From the NCBI GenBank assembly GCA_022605955.1, contig JAKCOZ010000309.1, positions 62,001 to 126,000 on the forward strand: 64,000 nt of DNA, given 5' to 3'. Below are positions 51,374-63,845 of the stretch, one piece after another (position 1 is the stretch's first letter; the number at the start of each line of letters is the position of its first letter). The DNA comes from Rallus limicola. Its lineage: Eukaryota > Chordata > Aves > Gruiformes > Rallidae. The notes under the pieces are model-generated. The model searched no databases. It was not told the DNA's origin and saw only the letters and a program-made list of their open reading frames with translations. The translations under genes and the position numbers were made by a program.

Positions 51374-52957
51374 GTGCTTTTCTCGGCCCTAGCAGACTGC
51401 AGTTCAAAACATGCTAAACGTCCAGCAATAACTCCCAAAGTAAAGAAGCTAGGCATGAAAGGCATAGCTTGTCTGAAACCTCCTAACAGGACACACAAGC
51501 AGACCCTGTCACTTTGGCTCTCAGCCTTTTCCTTTGCCTGGAAAGAGGGAACATGCCTGGAAGCTCCTACGGTGCTTTTCTCGGCCCTAGCAGACTGCAG
51601 TTCAAAACATGCTAAACGTCCAGCAATAACTCCCAAAGTAAAGAAGCTAGGCATGAAAGGCATAGCTTGTCTGAAACCTCCTAACAGGACACACAAGCAG
51701 ACCCTGTCACTTTGGCTCTCAGCCTTTTCCTTTGCCTGGAAAGAGGGAACATGCCTGGAACCTCCTACGGTGCTTTTCTCGGCCCTAGCAGACTGCAGTT
51801 CAAAACATGCTAAACGTCCAGCAATAACTCCCAAAGTAAAGAAGCTAGGCATGAAAGGCATAGCTTGTCTGAAACCTCCTAACAGGACACACAAGCAGAC
51901 CCTGTCACTTTGGCTCTCAGCCTTTTCCTTTGCCTGGAAAGAAGGAACATAACTGCTACCTCCTACAGTGCTTTTCTCGGCCCTAGCAGACTGCTGTACA
52001 AAACATGCAAAACGTCCAGCAATAACTCCCAAAGTAAAGAAGCTAGGCATGAAAGGCATAGCTTGTCTGAAACCTCCTAACAGGACACACAAGCAGACCC
52101 TGTCACTTTGGCTCTCAGCCTTTTCCTTTGCCTGGAAAGAGGGAACATGCCTGGAACCTCCTACGGTGCTTTTCTCGGCCCTAGCAGACTGCAGTTCAAA
52201 ACATGCTAAACGTCCAGCAATAACTCCCAAAGTAAAGAAGCTAGGCATGAAAGGCATAGCTTGTCTGAAACCTCCTAACAGGACACACAAGCAGACCCTG
52301 TCACTTTGGCTCTCAGCCTTTTCCTTTGCCTGGAAAGAGGGAACATGCCTGGAAGCTCCTACGGTGCTTTTCTCGGCCCTAGCAGACTGCAGTTCAAAAC
52401 ATGCTAAACGTCCAGCAATAACTCCCAAAGTAAAGAAGCTAGGCATGAAAGGCATAGCTTGTCTGAAACCTCCTAACAGGACACACAAGCAGACCCTGTC
52501 ACTTTGGCTCTCAGCCTTTTCCTTTGCCTGGAAAGAGGGAACATGCCTGGAACCTCCTACGGTGCTTTTCTCGGCCCTAGCAGACTGCAGTTCAAAACAT
52601 GCTAAACGTCCAGCAATAACTCCCAAAGTAAAGAAGCTAGGCATGAAAGGCATAGCTTGTCTGAAACCTCCTAACAGGACACACAAGCAGACCCTGTCAC
52701 TTTGGCTCTCAGCCTTTTCCTTTGCCTGGAAAGAAGGAACATAACTGCTACCTCCTACAGTGCTTTTCTCGGCCCTAGCAGACTGCTGTACAAAACATGC
52801 AAAACGTCCAGCAATAACTCCCAAAGTAAAGAAGCTAGGCATGAAAGGCATAGCTTGTCTGAAACCTCCTAACAGGACACACAAGCAGACCCTGTCACTT
52901 TGGCTCTCAGCCTTTTCCTTTGCCTGGAAAGAGGGAACATGCCTGGAACCTCCTACG
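51374..52957. repeat. 4-monomer tandem duplication (monomers 260-267)
   Basis: Two adjacent 792-bp units (51374-52165 and 52166-52957) read MA, MC, MY with ACATAACTG, then MC with CTGCTGTAC and ATGCAAAACG. The TAA-bearing tails are at 51950 and 52742, 792 bp apart. Confidence 0.9.
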
Positions 52958-54343
52958 GTGCTTTTCTCGGCCCTAGCAGACTGCAGTTCAAAACATGCTA
53001 AACGTCCAGCAATAACTCCCAAAGTAAAGAAGCTAGGCATGAAAGGCATAGCTTGTCTGAAACCTCCTAACAGGACACACAAGCAGACCCTGTCACTTTG
53101 GCTCTCAGCCTTTTCCTTTGCCTGGAAAGAGGGAACATGCCTGGAAGCTCCTACGGTGCTTTTCTCGGCCCTAGCAGACTGCAGTTCAAAACATGCTAAA
53201 CGTCCAGCAATAACTCCCAAAGTAAAGAAGCTAGGCATGAAAGGCATAGCTTGTCTGAAACCTCCTAACAGGACACACAAGCAGACCCTGTCACTTTGGC
53301 TCTCAGCCTTTTCCTTTGCCTGGAAAGAAGGAACATACCTGCTACCTTCTAAAGTGCTTTTCTCGGCCCTAGCAGACTGCAGTTCAAAACACGCTAAACG
53401 TCCAGCAATAACTCCCAAAGTAAAGAAGCTAGGACTGAAAGGCATAGCTTGTCTGAAACCTCCTAACAGGACACACAAGCAGACCCTGTCACTTTGGCTC
53501 TCAGCCTTTTCCTTTGCCTGGATAGAGGGAACATGCCTGGAAGCTCCTACGGTGCTTTTCTCGGCCCTAGCAGACTGCAGTTCAAAACATGCTAAACGTC
53601 CAGCAATAACTCCCAAAGTAAAGAAGCTAGGCATGAAAGGCATAGCTTGTCTGAAACCTCCTAACAGGACACACAAGCAGACCCTGTCACTTTGGCTCTC
53701 AGCCTTTTCCTTTGTCTGGAAAGAAGGAACATACCTGCTACCTCCTACAGTGCTTTTCTCGGCCCTAGCAGACTGCAGTTCAAAACATGCTAAACGTCCA
53801 GCAATAACTCCCAAAGTAAAGAAGCTAGGCATGAAAGGCATAGCTTGTCTGAAACCTCCTAACAGGACACACAAGCAGACCCTGTCACTTTGGCTCTCAG
53901 CCTTTTCCTTTGCCTGGAAAGAGGGAACATGCCTGGAACCTCCTACGGTGCTTTTCTCGGCCCTAGCAGACTGCAGTTCAAAACATGCTAAACGTCCAGC
54001 AATAACTCCCAAAGTAAAGAAGCTAGGCATGAAAGGCATAGCTTGTCTGAAACCTCCTAACAGGACACACAAGCAGACCCTGTCACTTTGGCTCTCAGCC
54101 TTTTCCTTTGCCTGGAAAGAAGGAACATACCTGCTACCTATAAAAGTGCTTTTCTCGGCCCTAGCAGACTGCAGTTCAAAACATGCTAAACGTCCAGCAA
54201 TAACTGCTAAAGTAAAGAAGCTAGGCATGAAAGGCATAGCTTGTCTGAAACCTCCTAACAGGACACACAAGCAGACTCTGTCACTTTGGCTCTCAGCCTT
54301 TTCCTTTGCCTGGAAAGAGGGAACATGCCTGGAACCTCCTACG

Positions 54344-57300
54344 GTGCTTTTCTAGGCCCTAGCAGACTGCAGTTCAAAACATGCTAAACGTCCAGCAATA
54401 ACTCCCAAAGTAAAGAAGCTAGGCATGAAAGGCATAGCTTGTCTGAAACCTCCTAACAGGACACACAAGCAGACCCTGTCACTTTGGCTCTCAGCCTTTT
54501 CCTTTGCCTGGAAAGAGGGAACATGCCTGGAACCTCCTACGGTGCTTTTCTCGGCCCTAGCAGACTGCAGTTCAAAACTTGCTAAAAGTCCAGCAATAAC
54601 TCCCAAAGTAAAGAAGCTAGGACTGAAAGGCATAGCTTGTCTGAAACCTCCTAACAGGACACACAAGCAGACCCTGTCACTTTGGCTCTCAGCCTTTTCC
54701 TTTGCCTGGAAAGAGGGAACATGCCTGGAATCTCCTACGGTGCTTTTCTCGGCCCTAGCAGACTGCAGTTCAAAACATGCTAAACGTCCAGCAATAACTC
54801 CCAAAGTAAAGAAGTTAGGACTGAACGGCATAGCTTGTCTGAAACCTCCTAACAGGACACACAAGCAGACCCTGTCACTTTGGCTCTCAGCCTTTTCCTT
54901 TGCCTGGATAGAGGGAACATGCCTGGAAGCTCCTACGGTGCTTTTCTCGGCCCTAGCAGACTGCAGTTCAAAACATGCTAAACGTCCAGCAATAACTCCC
55001 AAAGTAAAGAAGCTAGGACTGAAAGGCATAGCTTGTCTGAAACCTCCTAACAGGACACACAAGCAGACCCTGTCACTTTGGCTCTCAGCCTTTTCCTTTG
55101 CCTGGAAAGAAGGAACATACCTGCTACCTCCTACAGTGCTTTTCTCGGCCCTAGCAGACTGCAGTTCAAAACATGCTAAACGTCCAGCAATAACTCCCAA
55201 AGTAAAGAAGCTAGGCATGAAAGGCATAGCTTGTCTGAAACCTCCTAACAGGACACACAAGCAGACCCTGTCACTTTGGCTCTCAGCCTTTTCCTTTGCC
55301 TGGAAAGAGGGAACATGCCTGGAACCTCCTACGGTGCTTTTCTCGGCCCTAGCAGACTGCAGTTCAAAATATGCTAAACGTCCAGCAATAACTCCCAAAG
55401 TAAAGAAGCTAGGCATGAAAGGCATAGCTTGTCTGAAACCTCCTAACAGGACACACAAGCAGACCCTGTCACTTTGGCTCTCAGCCTTTTCCTTTACCTG
55501 GAAAGAGGGAACATGCCTGGAACCTCCTACGGTGCTTTTCTCGGCCCTAGCAGACTGGAGTTCAAAACATGCTAAACGTCCAGCAATAACTCCCAAAGTA
55601 AAGAAGCTAGGCATGAAAGGCATAGCTTGTCTGAAACCTCCTAACAGGACACACAAGCAGACCCTGTCACTTTGGCTCTCAGCCTTTTCCTTTGCCTGGA
55701 AAGAAGGAACATAACTGCTACCTCCTACAGTGCTTTTCTCGGCCCTAGCAGACTGCTGTACAAAACATGCAAAACGTCCAGCAATAACTCCCAAAGTAAA
55801 GAAGCTAGGACTGAAAGGCATAGCTTGTCTGAAACCTTATAACAGGACACACAAGCAGACCCTGTCACTTTGGCTCTCAGCCTTTTCCTTTGCCTGGAAA
55901 GAGGGAACATGCCTGGAACCTCCTACGGTGCTTTTCTCGGCCCTAGCAGACTGCAGTTCAAAACATGCTAAACGTCCAGCAATAACTCCCAAAGTAAAGA
56001 AGCTAGGCATGAAAGGCATAGCTTGTCTGAAACCTCCTAACAGGACACACAAGCAGACCCTGTCACTTTGGCTCTCAGCCTTTTCCTTTGCCTGGAAAGA
56101 GGGAACATGCCTGGAACCTCCTACGGTGCTTTTCTCGGCCCTAGCAGACTGCAGTTCAAAACATGCTAAACGTCCAGCAATAACTCCCAAAGTAAAGAAG
56201 CTAGGACTGAAAGGCATAGCTTGTCTGAAACCTCCTAACAGGACACACAAGCAGACCCTGTCACTTTGGCTCTCAGCCTTTTCCTTTGCCTGGAAAGAGG
56301 GAACATGCCTGGAACCTCCTACGGTGCTTTTCTCGGCCCTAGCAGACTGCAGTTCAAAACATGCTAAACGTCCAGCAATAACTCCCAAAGTAAAGAAGCT
56401 AGGACTGAACGGCATAGCTTGTCTGAAACCTCCTAACAGGACACACAAGCAGACCCTGTCACTTTGGCTCTCAGCCTTTTCCTTTGCCTGGAAAGAGGGA
56501 ACATGCCTGGAACCTCCTACGGTGCTTTTCTCGGCCCTAGCAGACTGCAGTTCAAAACATGCTAAACGTCCAGCAATAACTCCCAAAGTAAAGAAGCTAG
56601 GCATGAAAGGCATAGCTTGTCTGAAACCTCCTAACAGGACACACAAGCAGACCCTGTCACTTTGGCTCTCAGCCTTTTCCTTTGCCTGGAAAGAGGGAAC
56701 ATGCCTGGAACCTCCTACGGTGCTTTTCTCGGCCCTAGCAGACTGCAGTTCAAAACATGCTAAACGTCCAGCAATAACTCCCAAAGTAAAGAAGCTAGGC
56801 ATGAAAGGCATAGCTTGTCTGAAACCTCCTAACAGGACACACAAGCAGACCCTGTCACTTTGGCTCTCAGCCTTTTCCTTTGCCTGGAAAGAGGGAACAT
56901 GCCTGGAACCTCCTACGGTGCTTTTCTCGGCCCTAGCAGACTGCAGTTCAAAACATGCTAAACGTCCAGCAATAACTCCCAAAGTAAAGAAGCTAGGCAT
57001 GAAAGGCATAGCTTGTCTGAAACCTCCTAACAGGACACACAAGCAGACCCTGTCACTTTGGCTCTCAGCCTTTTCCTTTGCCTGGAAAGAGGGAACATGC
57101 CTGGAACCTCCTACGGTGCTTTTCTCGGCCCTAGCAGACTGCAGTTCAAAACATGCTAAACGTCCAGCAATAACTCCCAAAGTAAAGAAGCTAGGCATGA
57201 AAGGCATAGCTTGTCTGAAACCTCCTAACAGGACACACAAGCAGACCCTGTCACTTTGGCTCTCAGCCTTTTCCTTTGCCTGGAAAGAAGGAACATAACT

Positions 57301-58303
57301 GCTACCTCCTACAGTGCTTTTCTCGGCCCTAGCAGACTGCTGTTCAAAACATGCAAAACGTCCAGCAATAACTCCCAAAGTAAAGAAGCTAGGACTGAAA
57401 GGCATAGCTTGTCTGAAACCTTATAACAGGACACACAAGCAGACCCTGTCACTTTGGCTCTCAGCCTTTTCCTTTGCCTGGAAAGAGGGAACATGCCTGG
57501 AACCTCCTACGGTGCTTTTCTCGGCCCTAGCAGACTGCAGTTCAAAACATGCTAAACGTCCAGCAATAACTCCCAAAGTAAAGAAGCTAGGACTGAAAGG
57601 CATAGCTTGTCTGAAACCTCCTAACAGGACACACAAGCAGACCCTGTCACTTTGGCTCTCAGCCTTTTCCTTTGCCTGGAAAGAAGGAACATACCTGCTA
57701 CCTTCTAAAGTGCTTTTCTCGGCCCTAGCAGACTGCAGTTCAAAACACGCTAAACGTCCAGCAATAACTCCCAAAGTAAAGAAGCTAGGCATGAAAGGCA
57801 TAGCTTGTCTGAAACCTCCTAACAGGACACACAAGCAGACCCTGTCACTTTGGCTCTCAGCCTTTTCCTTTGCCTGGAAAGAAGGAACATACCTGCTACC
57901 TCCTACAGTGCTTTTCTCGGCCCTAGCAGACTGCAGTTCAAAACATGCTAAACGTCCAGCAATAACTCCCAAAGTAAAGAAGCTAGGCATGAAAGGCATA
58001 GCTTGTCTGAAACCTTATAACAGGACACACAAGCAGACCCTGTCACTTTGGCTCTCAGCCTTTTCCTTTGCCTGGAAAGAGGGAACATGCCTGGAACCTC
58101 CTACGGTGCTTTTCTCGGCCCTAGCAGACTGCAGTTCAAAACATGCTAAACGTCCAGCAATAACTCCCAAAGTAAAGAAGCTAGGCATGAAAGGCATAGC
58201 TTGTCTGAAACCTCCTAACATGACACACAAGCAGACCCTGTCACTTTGGCTCTCAGCCTTTTCCTTTGCCTGGAAAGAGGGAACATGCCTGGAACCTCCT
58301 ACG
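54344..58303. repeat. 20-monomer HOR, copy 1 (monomers 275-294)
   Basis: The order is MC LS LA LY MC MC MY(TAA) LC MC LC LC MC MC MC MY(TAA) LC LP MY MC MC. The next 3960 bp repeat it. The aligned match runs from about 54278-58476 to 58238-62436. By eye there are five single-base differences in about 4.2 kb: 54354 (A for C, giving TCTAGG), 55018-55019 (AC for CA), 55370 (T for C) and 55524 (C for A). Shared rare marks include GCTAAAAGTCC, GAAGTTAGG, CTTTACCTGG and GACTGGAGTTC. Confidence 0.95.
55532..55927. repeat. Linked pair: TAA-tail monomer followed by CTGCTGTAC monomer (281-282)
   Basis: This pair exemplifies a haplotype spanning a monomer boundary. The first copy ends ACATAACTGCTACC. 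The next has CTGCTGTACAAAACATGCAA, which removes the CTGCAG site and changes GCTAAACG to GCAAAACG. The pair, or its CTGCTGTTC variant, occurs at monomers 223-224, 262-263, 266-267, 281-282, 289-290, 301-302 and 309-310. Monomer 198 (39098) has the second half without the TAA. Confidence 0.9.
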
Positions 58304-61300
58304 GTGCTTTTCTCGGCCCTAGCAGACTGCAGTTCAAAACATGCTAAACGTCCAGCAATAACTCCCAAAGTAAAGAAGCTAGGCATGAAAGGCATAGCTT
58401 GTCTGAAACCTCCTAACAGGACACACAAGCAGACCCTGTCACTTTGGCTCTCAGCCTTTTCCTTTGCCTGGAAAGAGGGAACATGCCTGGAACCTCCTAC
58501 GGTGCTTTTCTCGGCCCTAGCAGACTGCAGTTCAAAACTTGCTAAAAGTCCAGCAATAACTCCCAAAGTAAAGAAGCTAGGACTGAAAGGCATAGCTTGT
58601 CTGAAACCTCCTAACAGGACACACAAGCAGACCCTGTCACTTTGGCTCTCAGCCTTTTCCTTTGCCTGGAAAGAGGGAACATGCCTGGAATCTCCTACGG
58701 TGCTTTTCTCGGCCCTAGCAGACTGCAGTTCAAAACATGCTAAACGTCCAGCAATAACTCCCAAAGTAAAGAAGTTAGGACTGAACGGCATAGCTTGTCT
58801 GAAACCTCCTAACAGGACACACAAGCAGACCCTGTCACTTTGGCTCTCAGCCTTTTCCTTTGCCTGGATAGAGGGAACATGCCTGGAAGCTCCTACGGTG
58901 CTTTTCTCGGCCCTAGCAGACTGCAGTTCAAAACATGCTAAACGTCCAGCAATAACTCCCAAAGTAAAGAAGCTAGGCATGAAAGGCATAGCTTGTCTGA
59001 AACCTCCTAACAGGACACACAAGCAGACCCTGTCACTTTGGCTCTCAGCCTTTTCCTTTGCCTGGAAAGAAGGAACATACCTGCTACCTCCTACAGTGCT
59101 TTTCTCGGCCCTAGCAGACTGCAGTTCAAAACATGCTAAACGTCCAGCAATAACTCCCAAAGTAAAGAAGCTAGGCATGAAAGGCATAGCTTGTCTGAAA
59201 CCTCCTAACAGGACACACAAGCAGACCCTGTCACTTTGGCTCTCAGCCTTTTCCTTTGCCTGGAAAGAGGGAACATGCCTGGAACCTCCTACGGTGCTTT
59301 TCTCGGCCCTAGCAGACTGCAGTTCAAAACATGCTAAACGTCCAGCAATAACTCCCAAAGTAAAGAAGCTAGGCATGAAAGGCATAGCTTGTCTGAAACC
59401 TCCTAACAGGACACACAAGCAGACCCTGTCACTTTGGCTCTCAGCCTTTTCCTTTACCTGGAAAGAGGGAACATGCCTGGAACATCCTACGGTGCTTTTC
59501 TCGGCCCTAGCAGACTGGAGTTCAAAACATGCTAAACGTCCAGCAATAACTCCCAAAGTAAAGAAGCTAGGCATGAAAGGCATAGCTTGTCTGAAACCTC
59601 CTAACAGGACACACAAGCAGACCCTGTCACTTTGGCTCTCAGCCTTTTCCTTTGCCTGGAAAGAAGGAACATAACTGCTACCTCCTACAGTGCTTTTCTC
59701 GGCCCTAGCAGACTGCTGTACAAAACATGCAAAACGTCCAGCAATAACTCCCAAAGTAAAGAAGCTAGGACTGAAAGGCATAGCTTGTCTGAAACCTTAT
59801 AACAGGACACACAAGCAGACCCTGTCACTTTGGCTCTCAGCCTTTTCCTTTGCCTGGAAAGAGGGAACATGCCTGGAACCTCCTACGGTGCTTTTCTCGG
59901 CCCTAGCAGACTGCAGTTCAAAACATGCTAAACGTCCAGCAATAACTCCCAAAGTAAAGAAGCTAGGCATGAAAGGCATAGCTTGTCTGAAACCTCCTAA
60001 CAGGACACACAAGCAGACCCTGTCACTTTGGCTCTCAGCCTTTTCCTTTGCCTGGAAAGAGGGAACATGCCTGGAACCTCCTACGGTGCTTTTCTCGGCC
60101 CTAGCAGACTGCAGTTCAAAACATGCTAAACGTCCAGCAATAACTCCCAAAGTAAAGAAGCTAGGACTGAAAGGCATAGCTTGTCTGAAACCTCCTAACA
60201 GGACACACAAGCAGACCCTGTCACTTTGGCTCTCAGCCTTTTCCTTTGCCTGGAAAGAGGGAACATGCCTGGAACCTCCTACGGTGCTTTTCTCGGCCCT
60301 AGCAGACTGCAGTTCAAAACATGCTAAACGTCCAGCAATAACTCCCAAAGTAAAGAAGCTAGGACTGAACGGCATAGCTTGTCTGAAACCTCCTAACAGG
60401 ACACACAAGCAGACCCTGTCACTTTGGCTCTCAGCCTTTTCCTTTGCCTGGAAAGAGGGAACATGCCTGGAACCTCCTACGGTGCTTTTCTCGGCCCTAG
60501 CAGACTGCAGTTCAAAACATGCTAAACGTCCAGCAATAACTCCCAAAGTAAAGAAGCTAGGCATGAAAGGCATAGCTTGTCTGAAACCTCCTAACAGGAC
60601 ACACAAGCAGACCCTGTCACTTTGGCTCTCAGCCTTTTCCTTTGCCTGGAAAGAGGGAACATGCCTGGAACCTCCTACGGTGCTTTTCTCGGCCCTAGCA
60701 GACTGCAGTTCAAAACATGCTAAACGTCCAGCAATAACTCCCAAAGTAAAGAAGCTAGGCATGAAAGGCATAGCTTGTCTGAAACCTCCTAACAGGACAC
60801 ACAAGCAGACCCTGTCACTTTGGCTCTCAGCCTTTTCCTTTGCCTGGAAAGAGGGAACATGCCTGGAACCTCCTACGGTGCTTTTCTCGGCCCTAGCAGA
60901 CTGCAGTTCAAAACATGCTAAACGTCCAGCAATAACTCCCAAAGTAAAGAAGCTAGGCATGAAAGGCATAGCTTGTCTGAAACCTCCTAACAGGACACAC
61001 AAGCAGACCCTGTCACTTTGGCTCTCAGCCTTTTCCTTTGCCTGGAAAGAGGGAACATGCCTGGAACCTCCTACGGTGCTTTTCTCGGCCCTAGCAGACT
61101 GCAGTTCAAAACATGCTAAACGTCCAGCAATAACTCCCAAAGTAAAGAAGCTAGGCATGAAAGGCATAGCTTGTCTGAAACCTCCTAACAGGACACACAA
61201 GCAGACCCTGTCACTTTGGCTCTCAGCCTTTTCCTTTGCCTGGAAAGAAGGAACATAACTGCTACCTCCTACAGTGCTTTTCTCGGCCCTAGCAGACTGC

Positions 61301-62263
61301 TGTTCAAAACATGCAAAACGTCCAGCAATAACTCCCAAAGTAAAGAAGCTAGGACTGAAAGGCATAGCTTGTCTGAAACCTTATAACAGGACACACAAGC
61401 AGACCCTGTCACTTTGGCTCTCAGCCTTTTCCTTTGCCTGGAAAGAGGGAACATGCCTGGAACCTCCTACGGTGCTTTTCTCGGCCCTAGCAGACTGCAG
61501 TTCAAAACATGCTAAACGTCCAGCAATAACTCCCAAAGTAAAGAAGCTAGGACTGAAAGGCATAGCTTGTCTGAAACCTCCTAACAGGACACACAAGCAG
61601 ACCCTGTCACTTTGGCTCTCAGCCTTTTCCTTTGCCTGGAAAGAAGGAACATACCTGCTACCTTCTAAAGTGCTTTTCTCGGCCCTAGCAGACTGCAGTT
61701 CAAAACACGCTAAACGTCCAGCAATAACTCCCAAAGTAAAGAAGCTAGGCATGAAAGGCATAGCTTGTCTGAAACCTCCTAACAGGACACACAAGCAGAC
61801 CCTGTCACTTTGGCTCTCAGCCTTTTCCTTTGCCTGGAAAGAAGGAACATACCTGCTACCTCCTACAGTGCTTTTCTCGGCCCTAGCAGACTGCAGTTCA
61901 AAACATGCTAAACGTCCAGCAATAACTCCCAAAGTAAAGAAGCTAGGCATGAAAGGCATAGCTTGTCTGAAACCTTATAACAGGACACACAAGCAGACCC
62001 TGTCACTTTGGCTCTCAGCCTTTTCCTTTGCCTGGAAAGAGGGAACATGCCTGGAACCTCCTACGGTGCTTTTCTCGGCCCTAGCAGACTGCAGTTCAAA
62101 ACATGCTAAACGTCCAGCAATAACTCCCAAAGTAAAGAAGCTAGGCATGAAAGGCATAGCTTGTCTGAAACCTCCTAACATGACACACAAGCAGACCCTG
62201 TCACTTTGGCTCTCAGCCTTTTCCTTTGCCTGGAAAGAGGGAACATGCCTGGAACCTCCTACG
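58304..62263. repeat. 20-monomer HOR, copy 2 (monomers 295-314)
   Basis: This is the direct tandem copy of 54344-58303 at exactly 3960 bp. The match continues into monomer 315 and stops near 62437, where copy 1 has a C tail and copy 2 has a K tail (CTCCCTATAAAAG). That point is the right breakpoint of the homology. From 55525 to 58476 against 59485 to 62436 I found no difference, so this is the youngest large event visible here. Confidence 0.95.
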
Positions 62264-62659
62264 GTGCTTTTCTCGGCCCTAGCAGACTGCAGTTCAAAAC
62301 ATGCTAAACGTCCAGCAATAACTCCCAAAGTAAAGAAGCTAGGCATGAAAGGCATAGCTTGTCTGAAACCTCCTAACAGGACACACAAGCAGACCCTGTC
62401 ACTTTGGCTCTCAGCCTTTTCCTTTGCCTGGAAAGAAGGAACATACCTGCTCCCTATAAAAGTGCTTTTCTCGGCCCTAGCAGACTGCAGTTCAAAACAT
62501 GCTAAACGTCCAGCAATAACTCCCAAAGTAAAGAAGCTAGGACTGAAAGGCATAGCTTGTCTGAAACCTCCTAACAGGACACACAAGCAGACCCTGTCAC
62601 TTTGGCTCTCAGCCTTTTCCTTTGCCTGGAAAGAGGGAACATGCCTGGAACCTCCTACG

Positions 62660-62855
62660 GTGCTTTTCTCGGCCCTAGCAGACTGCAGTTCAAAACATGC
62701 TAAACGTCCAGCAATAACTCCCAAAGTAAAGAAGCTAGGCATGAAAGGCATAGCTTGTCTGAAACCTCCTAACATGACACACAAGCAGACCCTGTCACTT
62801 TGGCTCTCAGCCTTTTCCTTTGCCTGGAAAGGGAACATGCCTGGAACCTCCTACG
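62660..62855. repeat. 196-bp monomer 317 with 2-bp deletion
   Basis: The tail reads CCTGGAAAGGGAACATG (62824-62840) where other C-type copies have CCTGGAAAGAGGGAACATG. The loss of one AG dinucleotide (or GA; the position is ambiguous) is the only deletion detected by phase in the window. It lies within a purine run, as expected for slippage. Confidence 0.95.
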
Positions 62856-63845
62856 GTGCTTTTCTCGGCCCTAGCAGACTGCAGTTCAAAACATGCTAAA
62901 CGTCCAGCAATAACTCCCAAAGTAAAGAAGCTAGGCATGAAAGGCATAGCTTGTCTGAAACCTCCTAACAGGACACACAAGCAGACCCTGTCACTTTGGC
63001 TCTCAGCCTTTTCCTTTGCCTGGAAAGAAGGAACATACCTGCTACCTTCTAAAGTGCTTTTCTCGGCCCTAGCAGACTGCAGTTCAAAACATGCTAAACG
63101 TCCAGCAATAACTCCCAAAGTAAAGAAGCTAGGCATGAAAGGCATAGCTTGTCTGAAACCTCCTAACAGGACACACAAGCAGACTCTGTCACTTTGGCTC
63201 TCAGCCTTTTCCTTTGCCTGGAAAGAGGGAACATGCCTGGAACCTCCTACGGTGCTTTTCTCGGCCCTAGCAGACTGCAGTTCAAAACTTGCTAAACGTC
63301 CAGCAATAACTCCCAAAGTAAAGAAGCTAGGCATGAAAGGCATAGCTTGTCTGAAACCTCCTAACAGGACACACAAGCAGACCCTGTCACTTTGGCTCTC
63401 AGCCTTTTCCTTTGCATGGAAAGAGGGAACATACCTGCTACCTCCTACGGTGCTTTTCTCGGCCCTAGCAGACTGCAGTTCAAAACATGCTAAACGTCCA
63501 GCAATAACTCCCAAAGTAAAGAAGCTAGGACTGAAAGGCATAGCTTGTCTGAAACCTCCTAACAGGACACACAAGCAGACCCTGTCACTTTGGCTCTCAG
63601 CCTTTTCCTTTGCCTGGAAAGAGGGAACATGCCTGGAAGCTCCTACGGTGCTTTTCTCGGCCCTAGCAGACTGCAGTTCAAAACATGCTAAACGTCCAGC
63701 AATAACTCCCAAAGTAAAGAAGCTAGGCATGAAAGGCATAGCTTGTCTGAAACCTCCTAACAGGACACACAAGCAGACCCTGTCACTTTGGCTCTCAGCC
63801 TTTTCCTTTGCCTGGAAAGAAGGAACATACCTGCTACCTCCTACG

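Larger units (their letters stand above)
44444..54343. repeat. Array region IV (monomers 225-274)
   Basis: Copy order: MC LC LA MY MC MC LP LY MC MK; MC MC MK MC MC LA MY MC MA LY; LC LA LA MC MK MC LC MY MC MA; LY LC LS MA LY MA MC MY(TAA) MC MA; MC MY(TAA) MC MA MP LA MY MC MK MC. It contains 3-, 4- and 11-monomer duplications. All copies are 198 bp. Singletons include CTGGACCCTCC (near 44631), GGCATAGCATG (near 46321), AAGAATCTAGAAC (monomer 251, near 49670) and TTTGTCTGG (near 53713). Confidence 0.92.

Noticed and set aside
87..62899. Forward open frames of hundreds to over 4000 codons read as giant repeat proteins
   Set aside because: They follow the satellite period exactly, start at any GTG of the unit, and end only where a monomer has a point stop or a length change. 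There is no domain, signal or unique terminus, and no flanking gene structure.
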